A DNA stretch of 64,000 nucleotides from Neorhizobium lilium (GTDB taxonomy: Bacteria > Pseudomonadota > Alphaproteobacteria > Rhizobiales > Rhizobiaceae). This document shows positions 50,640 to 60,344 of the stretch, in pieces. The notes under the pieces were generated by a model. It ran no database searches, was not told the origin of the DNA, and was given only the letters and a program-made list of their open reading frames with translations. Both the position numbers and the translations under genes were made by a program. The stretch's first letter is position 1; each line of letters opens with the position of its first letter. The stretch spans positions 962,473-1,026,472 of the forward strand of contig NZ_SBIP01000001.1 of assembly GCF_004053875.1 (NCBI RefSeq), in the 5' to 3' direction.

Positions 50640-51732
50640 AGCCGATCATTACGACACGATTTTCCGCTGACGATTTCAGTAAAGCTCCAGCTTTGCCGGA
50701 AGCGATTTCACGATCGAAGCTTGCCGGCGGCGCTCGATCTCGGACGGGCACTGTTCGTGCTCTTCCTCGCCGTTATCAGGCGCGACGATGGCGCGATGGC
50801 GAACAGACCACTTGTTGCTCTGATCCTCGTGAGCGCTTTCCAATCCGTCCTTTCGGGCCTGCGTTGGGGTTATGGTGTCGAAAACGTCATGTATCTGGCG
50901 CCCATAGGTGCTGCCACCGTACCGCCGCTGGCCTATGCGGGGGTGGCAGCGCTCGTCCGCAAGAGCAGAACGCCGTTGTTGCGGCGTCTTGCTCTCCATG
51001 CCCTTCCCGCTGGCATCGTCGTTCTCCTGCTCGTGACATCCTGGCGGGATGGAATCGACGGCGTGCTGATTGCGACATTCGTCGCTTATGCGGGGGCGAT
51101 TTTATCTCTCATGCGGCCCGGAGCGGACGCATTGCGGCTTGCCCCCTTCGAGGGTACGGCACCCGCCTATCGCGCCATTCTCTTTGCGGCCTTTGCGCTT
51201 CTATTCTCGGCGGCGATCGATGTTTTCGTGTTTCTCGATCTGGCCTTTACGCAAGGAGGCTATGTCCGCCCGGTGATTCGCAATTGGAAATCTCGTGCTG
51301 CTTGGTATCCTGTCGATCGCCGCTGCAGCGGTGAGCCGTAGCCATACGCCCGTCGAGATCATCGAGGCCGCACCGGAGTCCGATGTTCCAGAAGACACCG
51401 AAACCCTCACCGCAGTCCGAGCGCTGATGCAGGGCAAGCGCGTCTATCGCGATGCCGACCTCAACCTCGACCGGCTGGCGCGAAAGCTTGGCATTCCTGC
51501 CCGTCAGATTTCCACGGCGATCAACCGGGCGACGGGCAAGAACGTCTCGCACTATGTCAACGAGCACCGGATCGCGGAAGCCTGCGAACTGCTCGCCGAA
51601 ACCGACAAGTCGGTGACCGAGATCATGTTCGAGGTGGGGTTCCAGACCAAATCTAACTTCAACCGCGAGTTCCGCCGCGTCACCGAGATGACGCCGCTCG
51701 AATGGCGCGAGCGCAAGGTAAAGCCGTCCTAG
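50640..51732 (+). pseudogene. AraC regulator with membrane N-terminus, frameshifted
   Basis: The 5' part encodes six or so membrane helices of the 7TM-AraC type (GRALFVLFLAVIRRDDGAMA, RWGYGVENVMYLAPIGAATVPP, APAYRAILFAAFALLFSAAIDVFVFLD). Near 51275 the frame shifts by one base; the other frame continues IGNLVLLGILSIAAAAVS and then a complete AraC DNA-binding domain (NLDRLARKLGIPARQISTAINRATGKN, FEVGFQTKSNFNREFRRVTEMTP). The start is unclear. It stands directly before the efflux operon and probably once regulated it. Confidence 0.8.
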
Positions 51733-51801
51733 ATCGCGATCCAGGACGTCCGAAAACGCGTTTTCGGTCTCGCTTTCGTGCCGTCCGGCCATCATGGCGG
51801 C

Positions 51802-52926
51802 ATGAACACACATCCCAAGCTTGTCACCGACCGCGAACTGAAACTCGCCGAAACGCTGAGGTCATTTTCCCTCCAGCCCGTTTCCCACGATATCGAGCCG
51901 CCGAAACGCGAGATCCGGCGTCTTGTCCTTTTCGCCCTCGTTTTCGCGCTGATCTCCGGAACCGCCATAGGCATCGCCGTTTATCGGCCGGATCTGGCCG
52001 GCCGTATCGAGACCATTATTGCCGCGCCGCCGAATTCCGCAAACAGGGCGGATGACGATGTTTCCGTCCCTGATGACGCGAACGTTCATCAAGGCGGAGA
52101 GCAATCCGCAGTGCATGTTCCCGTCCCCGCCGTTCGCGAGATCACCGGATCCGGCTTCGTGGTTGCGCCGCGCATGACGACCGTTTTCTCGAAATATGAA
52201 GGCAGGATCACGCAGGTTTCCGTGGAGGCGGGCGATGTCGTCGTGGCAGGCCAGGTTTTGGTCACGCTCGATGATGCCGGTGCGCGCTTCGCACTCGAAC
52301 AGGCGAAAGCCGCAAAATCCGCGGCCGAACTGCAATTTGCCGCCCGAACGATCGACCTTTCACAGGCACGCAACTCAATGGCCCGCATCGAAACGCTTAC
52401 TGCCCGTCAGGCGACATCGAGACAGGCGCTGGAAGAGGCGCAGGCGGCATTTGATCGGGCATCGAACGCCTTGGCGCAGGCCCGGCAGTCTGCGGACAAC
52501 GCCGGCATTTCCATCCGCATTGCGGAAGAACGGCTGGACGAATTCACGGTACGCGCCCCTTTTGCGGGCACAGTCGCTCGCCTTGACGCCAATGCCGGTG
52601 ACACCGTTCTGGCGCGGGTCGATAGCGTCCGCGAGAGCCAGAGCCTGCTGACGATCACCGACACGACCAGCATGGTCGTCGATGCGGATATCGCGGAGAC
52701 CTATATCACAGCGCTGAGAACAGGACGCCGCGGCGAAGCGGTGCTGGACGGGTTTCCCGATCGTCCCTTCGATATCGAGATCCTGCGGCTGGCACCGGTG
52801 GCCTCAGCGGAAAAAGGCACCATCACGGTGCGCTTTTCGCTCGACCGCCCGCCCAAAGGCATCCGGCCGAATATGGCCGCCCGCATCCGCATCCCCCTCG
52901 ACGACACCGGAGACATGATCCCATGA
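51802..52926 (+). CDS. HlyD/RND-type periplasmic adaptor (MacA-like)
   Basis: A 374-residue membrane-fusion protein. One N-terminal anchor helix (LVLFALVFALISGTAIGIAV), then a barrel-sandwich domain (GRITQVSVEAGDVVVAGQVLVTLDD), an alpha-helical hairpin (residues about 150-240) and the second lipoyl half (FTVRAPFAGTVARLDANAGDTV). It links the inner-membrane ABC unit to an outer-membrane channel, which is not encoded here. The stop overlaps the ATPase start by 4 bp. ATG 51802 is chosen; it lacks a strong ribosome-binding site. Confidence 0.88.
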   Translation: MNTHPKLVTDRELKLAETLRSFSLQPVSHDIEPPKREIRRLVLFALVFALISGTAIGIAVYRPDLAGRIETIIAAPPNSANRADDDVSVPDDANVHQGGEQSAVHVPVPAVREITGSGFVVAPRMTTVFSKYEGRITQVSVEAGDVVVAGQVLVTLDDAGARFALEQAKAAKSAAELQFAARTIDLSQARNSMARIETLTARQATSRQALEEAQAAFDRASNALAQARQSADNAGISIRIAEERLDEFTVRAPFAGTVARLDANAGDTVLARVDSVRESQSLLTITDTTSMVVDADIAETYITALRTGRRGEAVLDGFPDRPFDIEILRLAPVASAEKGTITVRFSLDRPPKGIRPNMAARIRIPLDDTGDMIP

Positions 52927-53624
52927 CAGACACACAGGAACCCTACATCGCGCTGAGCGGCATCCGGAAGGGCTACAGAATCGGTGGCGAAGCCATCCCG
53001 ATCTTCTCAAACCTCGATCTTGCCATTCCGCGTGGTGATTTCGTCGCCATCATGGGGCCATCCGGTTCGGGCAAATCGACCCTGCTCAATATGCTCGCCG
53101 GCATCGACCGGCCGGATGCGGGGACATTGCGCATCGGCTCAAGCCGTCTCGACCAGATGGGCGAGGCCGCGCGTTCGTCCTGGCGGGCGCACCACATGGG
53201 CATCGTCTTCCAGTTCTACAATCTGCTGCCGATGCTGACTGCCGCCGAGAATGTCGAGCTGCCGCTGTTGCTGAAGCCATTGAGCGCCAGGGAGCGGCGC
53301 ACCCGGGTGGATAAGGTTCTCGATCTCGTCGGGCTTGCCGGCCGCGAGAAACAATATCCGGCCATGATGTCCGGCGGCCAGCAGCAGCGCGTCGGCATCG
53401 CCCGCGCCATCGTTTCCGATCCGGGCCTGCTGCTCTGCGACGAGCCGACCGGCGATCTCGACCGCAAATCCGCCGACGAGGTTCTGGAGATGCTGCGTTT
53501 CCTCAACCGGGAGCTGGGAAAGACAATTGTCATGGTGACCCATGACCCGCAAGCAGCGCTTTACGCCAAACGGACGCTGCATCTCGACAAGGGTGATTTC
53601 ATCGAAGAGAAGAGGGCCGCCTGA
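52923..53624 (+). CDS. ABC transporter ATP-binding protein (MacB/LolD type)
   Basis: A 233-residue ATPase with Walker A GPSGSGKST, Q-loop FQFYNLLPMLT, signature MSGGQQQRVGIARAI, Walker B LLCDEPTGDLD and the H-loop VTHDP. The combination is that of the MacB/LolD/FtsE subgroup that works with FtsX-fold permeases, two of which follow. One-base overlap with the next gene. Confidence 0.93.
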   Translation: MTDTQEPYIALSGIRKGYRIGGEAIPIFSNLDLAIPRGDFVAIMGPSGSGKSTLLNMLAGIDRPDAGTLRIGSSRLDQMGEAARSSWRAHHMGIVFQFYNLLPMLTAAENVELPLLLKPLSARERRTRVDKVLDLVGLAGREKQYPAMMSGGQQQRVGIARAIVSDPGLLLCDEPTGDLDRKSADEVLEMLRFLNRELGKTIVMVTHDPQAALYAKRTLHLDKGDFIEEKRAA

Positions 53625-54766
53625 TGACCTTTCTCGATCTCGCCCGCAAGAATGCCTGGCGAAAGCCTTTGCGCACCGTGCTTCTGATGGTCTGCATCGC
53701 CATCGCTTTCCTGATCTATGGCCTCACCGCCAGCTTCCTTGCCGGCACACAAGGAACATCTGCGGCCAGCGACGATATCCTCGGCGTCATGAGTGCGGCT
53801 GGACGGACGCAACCCCTGCCTCTGGCGAACATGTCCCGGCTCACGACCGATCCCGATATTGCGGCGGTCGGCTATATGACGCGGCTGCGCGGCTTCGTCG
53901 AGGTCGAGAAGAACGTCGTCGCTGTCAGCGCCGCCGATCCCGCCTTGCTGATTGCCGTCAACGGCAAGGGTCTCGGCCTCACGCCCGATCTGTTGGCGGC
54001 GATCGGCGGGGCGCGCGACAAGGTGCTGGTCGGCGGGGCGCTGGCGCAGGCGCAAGGCTGGACGGTCGGACAGAGCATCACGGTCACGGCCTTCGACACT
54101 GCGAAACAGGACGGCAGCCGCGACTGGCGGTTCGAGATTTCAGGCATCTTCGAAGGCGAGAACGCCGCAACCGACACCTACTTCATCATTGCCCGTTATG
54201 ATTACGTGAATGCGGCACGGGCAAGGGGCAAGGATACGGTCGATGCCTTCATCGTCCGCCCGCGCGATGGGGTGTCATCAGGGCAGCTTGCCGCCCGCAT
54301 CGATGCGCTTTTCGCCAATTCCGCTGCTCCAACGCGCACCCAGTCGGAAAAGCAGTTCCTCGAAGCCTTCCTGCGCCAATATGCCGATATCGGCCTGATC
54401 GTGAACCTCGTCGTCGGCGCGGCCTTCTTCACCCTGCTGATGATCGTCGTCAACACCATGGTCTTTGCCGTGCGCGAACGCACCTTCGAGATCGGCGTGC
54501 TGAAGACGCTCGGCTTCTCTCGGTTGAAGGTTATGATGCTGGTCCTCGGTGAGACCCTGTTTGTTTTCACCGTGGGCGGTGGTATCGGCCTTGCGCTGGC
54601 CAAGCTCGCGACCACGCTTGCAGGCCCCGACCTCGGCCTGGTCTTCTCCCCGCTGATAGCCGCCAAGGCGCTGGCCATCATTGTCGTCCTCGGCCTTGCC
54701 ACCGGCGCTTTGCCGGCCTTCAACGCGATGCGCACTCCCATCATCAAAGCTTTCAGAACAAGGTAA
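53624..54766 (+). CDS. FtsX-family ABC permease, first
   Basis: A 380-residue permease: a helix near the N-terminus (TVLLMVCIAIAFLIYGLTAS), a periplasmic MacB-like domain of about 200 residues, and three C-terminal helices (LVVGAAFFTLLMIVVNTMVF, then VMMLVLGETLFVFTVGGGIG and ALAIIVVLGLATGALPAF) with the RTFEIGVLKTLGFS loop typical of FtsX permeases. Co-translated with the ATPase. Confidence 0.9.
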   Translation: MTFLDLARKNAWRKPLRTVLLMVCIAIAFLIYGLTASFLAGTQGTSAASDDILGVMSAAGRTQPLPLANMSRLTTDPDIAAVGYMTRLRGFVEVEKNVVAVSAADPALLIAVNGKGLGLTPDLLAAIGGARDKVLVGGALAQAQGWTVGQSITVTAFDTAKQDGSRDWRFEISGIFEGENAATDTYFIIARYDYVNAARARGKDTVDAFIVRPRDGVSSGQLAARIDALFANSAAPTRTQSEKQFLEAFLRQYADIGLIVNLVVGAAFFTLLMIVVNTMVFAVRERTFEIGVLKTLGFSRLKVMMLVLGETLFVFTVGGGIGLALAKLATTLAGPDLGLVFSPLIAAKALAIIVVLGLATGALPAFNAMRTPIIKAFRTR

Positions 54767-54771
54767 CCGCC

Positions 54772-55971
54772 ATGTCCACCCTTATGAAGCAAACGCGTGT
54801 GATGATCCGCGCCAATCTCTCAAGCCTGCCGCGCCGGCTGGCCATCTCGCTTTCCATGGCCCTGTCGGTCGCATTGGTTGTCTGCGTGCTGGCCGGCTTC
54901 CTCGCCATGGCCAAAGGCTTTGAGACCGTACTGACGGGTGCCGGTTCCCCCAGGGTCGCCGTCGTGCTGGGTGGCGGCACCCATCAGGAGGCGGGTTCCG
55001 ACATTCCGGCAAGTGCCATCCGCACACTCGACGCCATGACCGGCGATATCGGCGTTTCCCGCGACACAGCAGGCAATTTGCTGTCGTCCCGCGAACTCGT
55101 CGTACCCGTCGATGTGAAACAGGCAGAGGACGGCACCACGCGGACGCTGGCGCTGCGCGGCATGGACGCGGTTGGCCCTATGATCCGCGATGGCATCACG
55201 CTTTCGCAAGGACGTTTCTTCGCACCCGGCGCCCGCGAAATAGTGGTCGGCGACCATCTCGCCGCCGAATTCGGCCTCCATGTGGGCGATACGGTGCGGC
55301 TCGGTGCGGTCGACTGGACGGTCGCGGGCCATTTCTCCGCCAATGGCAGCGCTTTCGAATCCGAAGTCTGGGGGCATCTCGATGCGGTGCGCGCCGCCTT
55401 CGACCGACAAGGTCAAGTCCAGAGTCTCTGCCTCCGCCTCACCAGCCCGGCTTCCCTTGGAAGCCTGCAGGCAAAGCTCTCGACCATCACCTCGACACCG
55501 CTTGTCGCCGTCTCCGAGGCCGATCTTTACGCCGCACAATCCGGGCGCACGGCCAGCCTCATCCGCCTGTTCGGCTGGCCGCTTGCCCTTCTTATGGCGG
55601 TAGGCGCGACGGCGGGCGCGCTCAACACCATGATGAGTTCGGTTTCCGACAGGACTGTCGAGATCGCCACCATCCGCGCCCTCGGCTTCAGCCGACTTTC
55701 GGCCTTCCTCGGAACATGGGTCGAAGCCATCATTCTCGCCAGCGCCGGCGTTGCCCTCGGCCTCGCCACCGCGTGGCTCGCCTTCAACGGCTGGCAGGCC
55801 AGCACCATCGGCGCCAACAGTGCCCGCATGGCCTTTCAACTGACGGTCACACCGGACGTCATGCTCACCGCCGGCCTGCTGGGCCTCGCCATCGGCATCC
55901 TCGGCGGCGCACTTCCCGCCATCGCTGCCACAAGGCTGCCGCTGACGGCGGCGCTACGGACGCGTGGGTAA
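54772..55971 (+). CDS. FtsX-family ABC permease, second
   Basis: A 399-residue paralogue with the same layout: LAISLSMALSVALVVCVLAG, periplasmic domain, and C-terminal helices with TVEIATIRALGFSRLSAFLG and AGLLGLAIGILGGALPAI. Together with the preceding three genes it forms a MacAB-like or lipoprotein-release-like transporter in which the two permeases make a heterodimer. It starts 5 bp after the first permease. Confidence 0.9.
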   Translation: MSTLMKQTRVMIRANLSSLPRRLAISLSMALSVALVVCVLAGFLAMAKGFETVLTGAGSPRVAVVLGGGTHQEAGSDIPASAIRTLDAMTGDIGVSRDTAGNLLSSRELVVPVDVKQAEDGTTRTLALRGMDAVGPMIRDGITLSQGRFFAPGAREIVVGDHLAAEFGLHVGDTVRLGAVDWTVAGHFSANGSAFESEVWGHLDAVRAAFDRQGQVQSLCLRLTSPASLGSLQAKLSTITSTPLVAVSEADLYAAQSGRTASLIRLFGWPLALLMAVGATAGALNTMMSSVSDRTVEIATIRALGFSRLSAFLGTWVEAIILASAGVALGLATAWLAFNGWQASTIGANSARMAFQLTVTPDVMLTAGLLGLAIGILGGALPAIAATRLPLTAALRTRG

Positions 55972-56069
55972 GACGACATCGGCGAAAATTATGTGTATTG
56001 TCTCAACAATCCGTTGTGAGGTCGCCGTTCGGTCGACCACCGCCTTCAGTTTCATCAGGATCGTCCAGA

Positions 56070-56981
56070 ATGAGCATTTCATCCTGTTTTCTTGGCTTCC
56101 CCGCTCACCTCGAAGACGGTCGGACGCCTCGTGTCGTGATCTTCGGTGTGGGTCACGGCAGCACCTATCCTGGCAAGGACAGCAGTGGCTATACCCTGGC
56201 GGCCGACGCCATTCGCGCTGCAAGTCAGGACGATATCCCGCTTGTCGAACACTGGGATTTCGATTTGGGAGGGCCACTTTTCAATGGCGAGCCGGGATGC
56301 TGCATTGACGACGGCAACATATGCACTGTCATGCATGACAATGTCGGTAATCGGGCCCGGATTCAGGCGAAAATCCGCGAAATCCTAGCATTGCAAGCCG
56401 TACCGATCCTGCTGGGCGGCGATTGTTCCGTGACCGTTCCATTCCTCACAGGCTTTTCGGATCACGGACCCGTTTGGATCCTGCAGATTAACGCTCATAT
56501 CGACTGGCGCGACGAGGTCGATGGCAAACGCTATGGCTATTCCAGTCCAATGCGCCGGGCGAGTGAGATGTCGCATGTCGCAGGCATGGTGCAAGTCGGT
56601 CTGCGCAGCGTCGGCAGTGCGCGCATCACCGACATCCAAGCAGCGCGAAGCTATGGCAGCCGTTTTGTAACCGCTCGCGAGATCCACACACATGGCGTCG
56701 AGGGCGCCCTGAAGCATATCCCGGAAGGAGCACGTGTCGTCGTCACCCTCGATTGCGACAGCATGGATCCGGGTATCATGCCGGGCGTAGCAGCGCGTAC
56801 CCCCGGTGGCTTGACCTATACACAGGTGATTGCCCTGATTGCAGGTTTGGGCAGGCAGGCTAGAATCGTTGGATTCGATCTTGTTGAACTCTATCCACCC
56901 GCCGACATCGACGGCATGTCGGCTCTCGCTGCCTCGCGCGTCGTCGTCAACGCCATCGGCGCCATCACCCGACAGGTTTGA
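56070..56981 (+). CDS. Agmatinase/ureohydrolase family protein with altered metal ligands
   Basis: A 303-residue ureohydrolase of the agmatinase/guanidinobutyrase group. Family motifs are present but two manganese ligands differ: GGDCS at 116-120 has Cys119 where arginases use His, and NAHID at 141-145 has Asn141 for the usual Asp. LDCDSMDPGIMPG (Asp228, Asp230) is intact. The conserved IDWRDEVDGKRYGYSSPMRR places it in a rhizobial agmatinase-like branch. The ATG at 56070 is chosen because the open frame upstream overlaps the permease gene and is not family-like. Activity on guanidino compounds is uncertain. An AsnC regulator follows on the other strand. Confidence 0.85.
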   Translation: MSISSCFLGFPAHLEDGRTPRVVIFGVGHGSTYPGKDSSGYTLAADAIRAASQDDIPLVEHWDFDLGGPLFNGEPGCCIDDGNICTVMHDNVGNRARIQAKIREILALQAVPILLGGDCSVTVPFLTGFSDHGPVWILQINAHIDWRDEVDGKRYGYSSPMRRASEMSHVAGMVQVGLRSVGSARITDIQAARSYGSRFVTAREIHTHGVEGALKHIPEGARVVVTLDCDSMDPGIMPGVAARTPGGLTYTQVIALIAGLGRQARIVGFDLVELYPPADIDGMSALAASRVVVNAIGAITRQV

Positions 56982-57041
56982 AGCCGGAGCTTAATGTCGG
57001 GGTCGACCGCATGAACGAAATACCATATCCGCTCGGTACTC

Positions 57042-57521
57042 CTATAGTGGCGGCAGGCGGCGCTTGACGGATTGGCCCTTGATCACCGCCGTGCTGGTGA
57101 CGGCATGGTCGGACAAACCTTCCAAAACCGTATCCATCTCCTCGACGGACCGCACGACCAGCCTTGCCAGAAACGGATCCCCGCCGGTGATCCGGTCGCA
57201 TTCTACAATCTGTGGCGTTTCCTGGATCAGCTTTTCCACCAGATGCAGCTTGCCTGGCAGCGGCCGGATGCGCACCAGCGCCCGGATCGCATAGCCGAGC
57301 GCACGCGTGTCAGTATCCACGGTGAAGTTGGCAATGACACCCGACGCCTCAAGCCGCCGGACCCGTTCAGCCGTGCTCGGGGCAGACAGGCCTACCAGCC
57401 GGCCAAGCTCGCTCATGGGCAGACGGCCCTGCGCGTCGAGCGCCGTGAGCAGGCGCGCGTCGATGGCATCGAGAGAGGAATTTTCGGATCGAAGGGCATG
57501 GGCATCTTTTGCTTTCGTCAT
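57042..57521 (-). CDS. Lrp/AsnC family transcriptional regulator
   Basis: A 159-residue regulator with HTH LDAIDARLLTALDAQGRLPMSELGRLVGLSAPSTAERVRRLEASG and a RAM domain (CDRITGGDPFLARLVV). It is divergent from an EamA-type transporter gene 94 bp away and convergent with the agmatinase-like gene. Control of the transporter in response to an amino acid is the usual role. Confidence 0.92.
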   Translation of the reverse strand: MTKAKDAHALRSENSSLDAIDARLLTALDAQGRLPMSELGRLVGLSAPSTAERVRRLEASGVIANFTVDTDTRALGYAIRALVRIRPLPGKLHLVEKLIQETPQIVECDRITGGDPFLARLVVRSVEEMDTVLEGLSDHAVTSTAVIKGQSVKRRLPPL

Positions 57522-57615
57522 GGGGTCGAGATTAGCGGCTTCACCTGCGATCCGCCATGGATTTCATCCGCTCCTCCGGCGATGCTGAACGCCTCTCTTC
57601 CCAGGGCATTCCATC

Positions 57616-58626
57616 ATGATCATCGGCATTATCTCCGGGCTCACCACCTGCGCGCTCTGGGGCCTCACCTTCGTCGCGGCGCGGGCGGTGGCGCCCTTTT
57701 CCCCCATCGATCTTGCCGTTTCGCGCTACGGCCTGTTCGGCCTTGTCTCGCTCCTGTTGATGTTGCATCCAAGCTTCCGCCCGGTGGAGCTCAGTCTGCG
57801 GCGCTGGAGCGTCGGCCTTGCGCTCGGAGGGCTTGGCTATGTCGGATATTTTGTCAGCGCTGCCTTCGCTGTCGGTCTTTCTGGACCAGCCATTCCGCCC
57901 CTCGTTACCGGATTGATGCCGGTGATCCTGCCGCTGATCGCCCATCTCAACGAGAAGGCCGTGGCCTGGCGCAGGCTGGCAAGTCCCCTGCTGCTGATCG
58001 CCAGCGGTATCGCCGTCGTCAATCTCGGCACGTTCGCAGATGTGTCGTCAGGGGATCGGACAAAAGTCCTCCTTGGCGTCGGGCTGTCGTTTGCGGCACT
58101 CGCCGTCTGGGTGGTCTGTGGACTGGCGAACTCTGCCATCATGCGCAATGACGAAAATGCGCCTGACAGTCTTGCCTGGACGGGCGTGCAGGGCATTGGC
58201 GCGCTGATCGGAAGCATCCTGCTGCTTCCCTTCACATCGCTCAGTACGCAGACCGCGTTCACAGCGCCGCAAGTCGAGACGTTCATCCTCTGGTCGTTCC
58301 TGATGGGCTTTGCCGGATCATGGCTGGCAACTGTGTTGTGGGTGATCGCGGCGCGCCGCCTGCCTCTGTCGCTCGCTGCGCAGTTGATCGTCGCCGAGAC
58401 AATCTTCGGTCTCGGCTACGGCTTCCTCTTCGAGGCGCGATGGCCGACATTGACCGAGGCTGCAGGCGCCGGTCTGCAGATTGCAGGTGTGTGTCTTGCC
58501 ATCGCCGTCTTCACCTCAAGCACCCGCAACAGGATGGGCGGGACCAACATCGGCGCCTTGGATCAGGTTCAATCCTCGTCCGAGCTCTCCGTCTCGACGT
58601 CGTCGAAAACATCGACCGGCGCCTGA
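57616..58626 (+). CDS. EamA/DMT superfamily transporter
   Basis: A 336-residue inner-membrane protein with about ten helices in two EamA repeats (ISGLTTCALWGLTFVAARAV at the start; LMGFAGSWLATVLWVIAARRL in the second). Such proteins export amino acids or other metabolites. The C-terminal 25 residues are Ser/Thr-rich and overlap the end of the ScpB gene on the other strand by 58 bp, so the last part may be a read-on extension. Divergent from the AsnC gene. Confidence 0.9.
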   Translation: MIIGIISGLTTCALWGLTFVAARAVAPFSPIDLAVSRYGLFGLVSLLLMLHPSFRPVELSLRRWSVGLALGGLGYVGYFVSAAFAVGLSGPAIPPLVTGLMPVILPLIAHLNEKAVAWRRLASPLLLIASGIAVVNLGTFADVSSGDRTKVLLGVGLSFAALAVWVVCGLANSAIMRNDENAPDSLAWTGVQGIGALIGSILLLPFTSLSTQTAFTAPQVETFILWSFLMGFAGSWLATVLWVIAARRLPLSLAAQLIVAETIFGLGYGFLFEARWPTLTEAAGAGLQIAGVCLAIAVFTSSTRNRMGGTNIGALDQVQSSSELSVSTSSKTSTGA

Positions 58627-59270
58627 ACCCGCCGGCTGAGCAGCCCGGCATCCTCGAGCATTTCGATATCGGGCAAGTCGCGTAACGTTTCAAAGCCGAA
58701 CGCTGACAGGAAATGTTTCGTGGTCACATAGGTGTAAGGCGCCCCGGGCGTTGGGCTGCGCGGCCCCGACGATAGGAAACCGGCCCCGCGAAGTGACGCA
58801 ATCATATCGCGACTGACCTCCTTCCCAAAAACCTTAGATAACTCGCCGCGGGTGACCGGCTGGAAGTATCCAACCGCCATCAGCACCATCGCCTCGAACT
58901 CGGACAGCGCCGCCGCCCCTCCCCGCGTCGGCGCCGAAGAAGCGCGGATAGTTTCGGCAAACCGCTGCCGGGTGCGATGCTGCCAGCCGCCAGCGACTGA
59001 CACCAGTTCATAGGGACGGTCACGCAGCTCTTCGCCAAGATCGTCGATGAGCAGATCAATGCTGCAATCCTTGCCGACCACGCGGGACAACGTCTTACGA
59101 GAGACCGGCTCGGCCGAGGCAAAGATCACCGCCTCGACCCGCATCAGCCATTCTCGCCAGCGCATTTCCGGTGGCAAGTCCTCCAGCTCGCGATCATACA
59201 GGGGATCCTGCTGCCGCTCTTTCGCGTGACGCCGGGCGGCTTTGCCTGCGTTGGATCCGGCCATCGTCAC
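58569..59270 (-). CDS. ScpB-like SMC complex subunit, plasmid type
   Basis: A 233-residue ScpB-family protein with two winged-helix domains: MRVEAVIFASAEPVSRKTLS, AALSEFEAMVLMAVGYFQPVTRGELSKVFGKEVSRDMIASL and YVTTKHFLSAFGFETLRDLPD. A basic N-terminus (KAARRHAKERQQD) and acidic C-terminus extend it. No ScpA or SMC gene is nearby; it overlaps the DUF1403 gene by 4 bp, an association seen on rhizobial replicons. It may help segregation or regulation of the replicon. Confidence 0.87.
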   Translation of the reverse strand: MTMAGSNAGKAARRHAKERQQDPLYDRELEDLPPEMRWREWLMRVEAVIFASAEPVSRKTLSRVVGKDCSIDLLIDDLGEELRDRPYELVSVAGGWQHRTRQRFAETIRASSAPTRGGAAALSEFEAMVLMAVGYFQPVTRGELSKVFGKEVSRDMIASLRGAGFLSSGPRSPTPGAPYTYVTTKHFLSAFGFETLRDLPDIEMLEDAGLLSRRVQAPVDVFDDVETESSDED

Positions 59271-60220
59271 AACCCAAAAATCCGAAAGGAGGCGCGGCCG
59301 GATAGTTCGCGCACCGCCTCAAAGGTTTCGAGCCGCTCGAACAGCCGGTTGACCGCCCAGCGCGATAGTATGCTGCCTGGCGCCGAGGCTGGAACCGCAT
59401 CCTCGTTCAGCAATCTCTGGACGACGGGCTCAGCGCCCTTGGTGCGAAGCTTTGGCGCCACGGCCAGCAGACGTACGGCGCGGCGGTCAATCTCGGTGGT
59501 GGAGCGCAGTGCAGCGTCGACGCCATCGACCAGCGCCAGGCAGATGGCGCGCGGGTAAGCCGGTTCGCCCGGCCGGACGCGGCCTCTGCCGCCAATGGTG
59601 CGGAAGGCAGCTCCAAAACGTTCGGGCAACAGCAACGCCACGGGCTTCGGCCATTTGAGCTTATGCGCGAGGACAACCTCGGCCAGACCGAGCGCAAGCA
59701 CTTCGGCATCCGGGCGAACGGCAGAGATCGCCGTTATCAGGTCCGCCACCGCGAAGGGTGCTGCTCGCCCGGACTGAATAGTAGCATCGACCAGATCGGG
59801 AACTGAGGCAAGACCATCGTCCCACCGAAGGGCAAAAAGGTCGGCGATCTCTTTGACGAATGAGGTGGTGATATGCCCGGATTGGCGTGTCAGCAATCGC
59901 GTGGCCAAAAATAGCTTTCCGGCGGGGCCGGGATCGTCGCCTGCGGCCGTGAGCAAAACTGCGTCGCGGAGAGCTGTTTCCTCTTCATTGCGGCCGAGCA
60001 TTTTCGCGGCGACGGCGGCCGATTTGAGGGCGAGGCGGCCGCGCCAGCAGCCAATCCATGGCGGCGCGGCACGGATCAGATCGTTCAATGATTTCAACGC
60101 AATACCGGCGGAAAAGGCTGCGTCGGCCTCGGTGGTGTCGCGACCACATGGTAGCGCCCAGCCCGGCAGGCGGGGCGACCAGATGGGGGTGATTGAAGCG
60201 GAGGGCGCGAGCGAATCCAT
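59267..60220 (-). CDS. DUF1403 family protein
   Basis: A 317-residue protein of a family found mostly in Rhizobiales plasmids: LPGWALPCGRDTTEADAAFS, FSAGIALKSLNDLIRAAPPW, WRGRLALKSAAVAAKMLGR and a late KPVALLLPERFGAAFRTIGGRGRV. All-helical, cytoplasmic, unknown function. First gene of the pair with scpB-like; divergent from the recombinase with an inverted repeat between. Confidence 0.88.
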   Translation of the reverse strand: MDSLAPSASITPIWSPRLPGWALPCGRDTTEADAAFSAGIALKSLNDLIRAAPPWIGCWRGRLALKSAAVAAKMLGRNEEETALRDAVLLTAAGDDPGPAGKLFLATRLLTRQSGHITTSFVKEIADLFALRWDDGLASVPDLVDATIQSGRAAPFAVADLITAISAVRPDAEVLALGLAEVVLAHKLKWPKPVALLLPERFGAAFRTIGGRGRVRPGEPAYPRAICLALVDGVDAALRSTTEIDRRAVRLLAVAPKLRTKGAEPVVQRLLNEDAVPASAPGSILSRWAVNRLFERLETFEAVRELSGRASFRIFGL

Positions 60221-60299
60221 GCGCCGGAGTGTAAATTAGGTGCGCGGTTTTTGCCAGTAATATCGATCTCAACCGCACGGCCTGTCGCCCCGTAATTAC

Positions 60300-60324
60300 G
60301 TCCGATAATCTTGCATTATCGGAC
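60300..60324. promoter_or_regulatory. Inverted repeat between DUF1403 and recombinase genes
   Basis: Perfect repeat GTCCGATAAT-N5-ATTATCGGAC in the 124-bp divergent gap, 20 bp before the recombinase start. Directly beside it is CGTAATTACG (60291-60300), a 10-bp palindrome. An operator or a recombinase binding site is likely. Confidence 0.65.
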
Positions 60325-60344
60325 ATTCTTGTCATTATAGAGAA

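Noticed and set aside
54820..55839. Minus-strand open frame of 339 codons opposite the second permease
   Set aside because: Shadow of the permease gene, no motifs.
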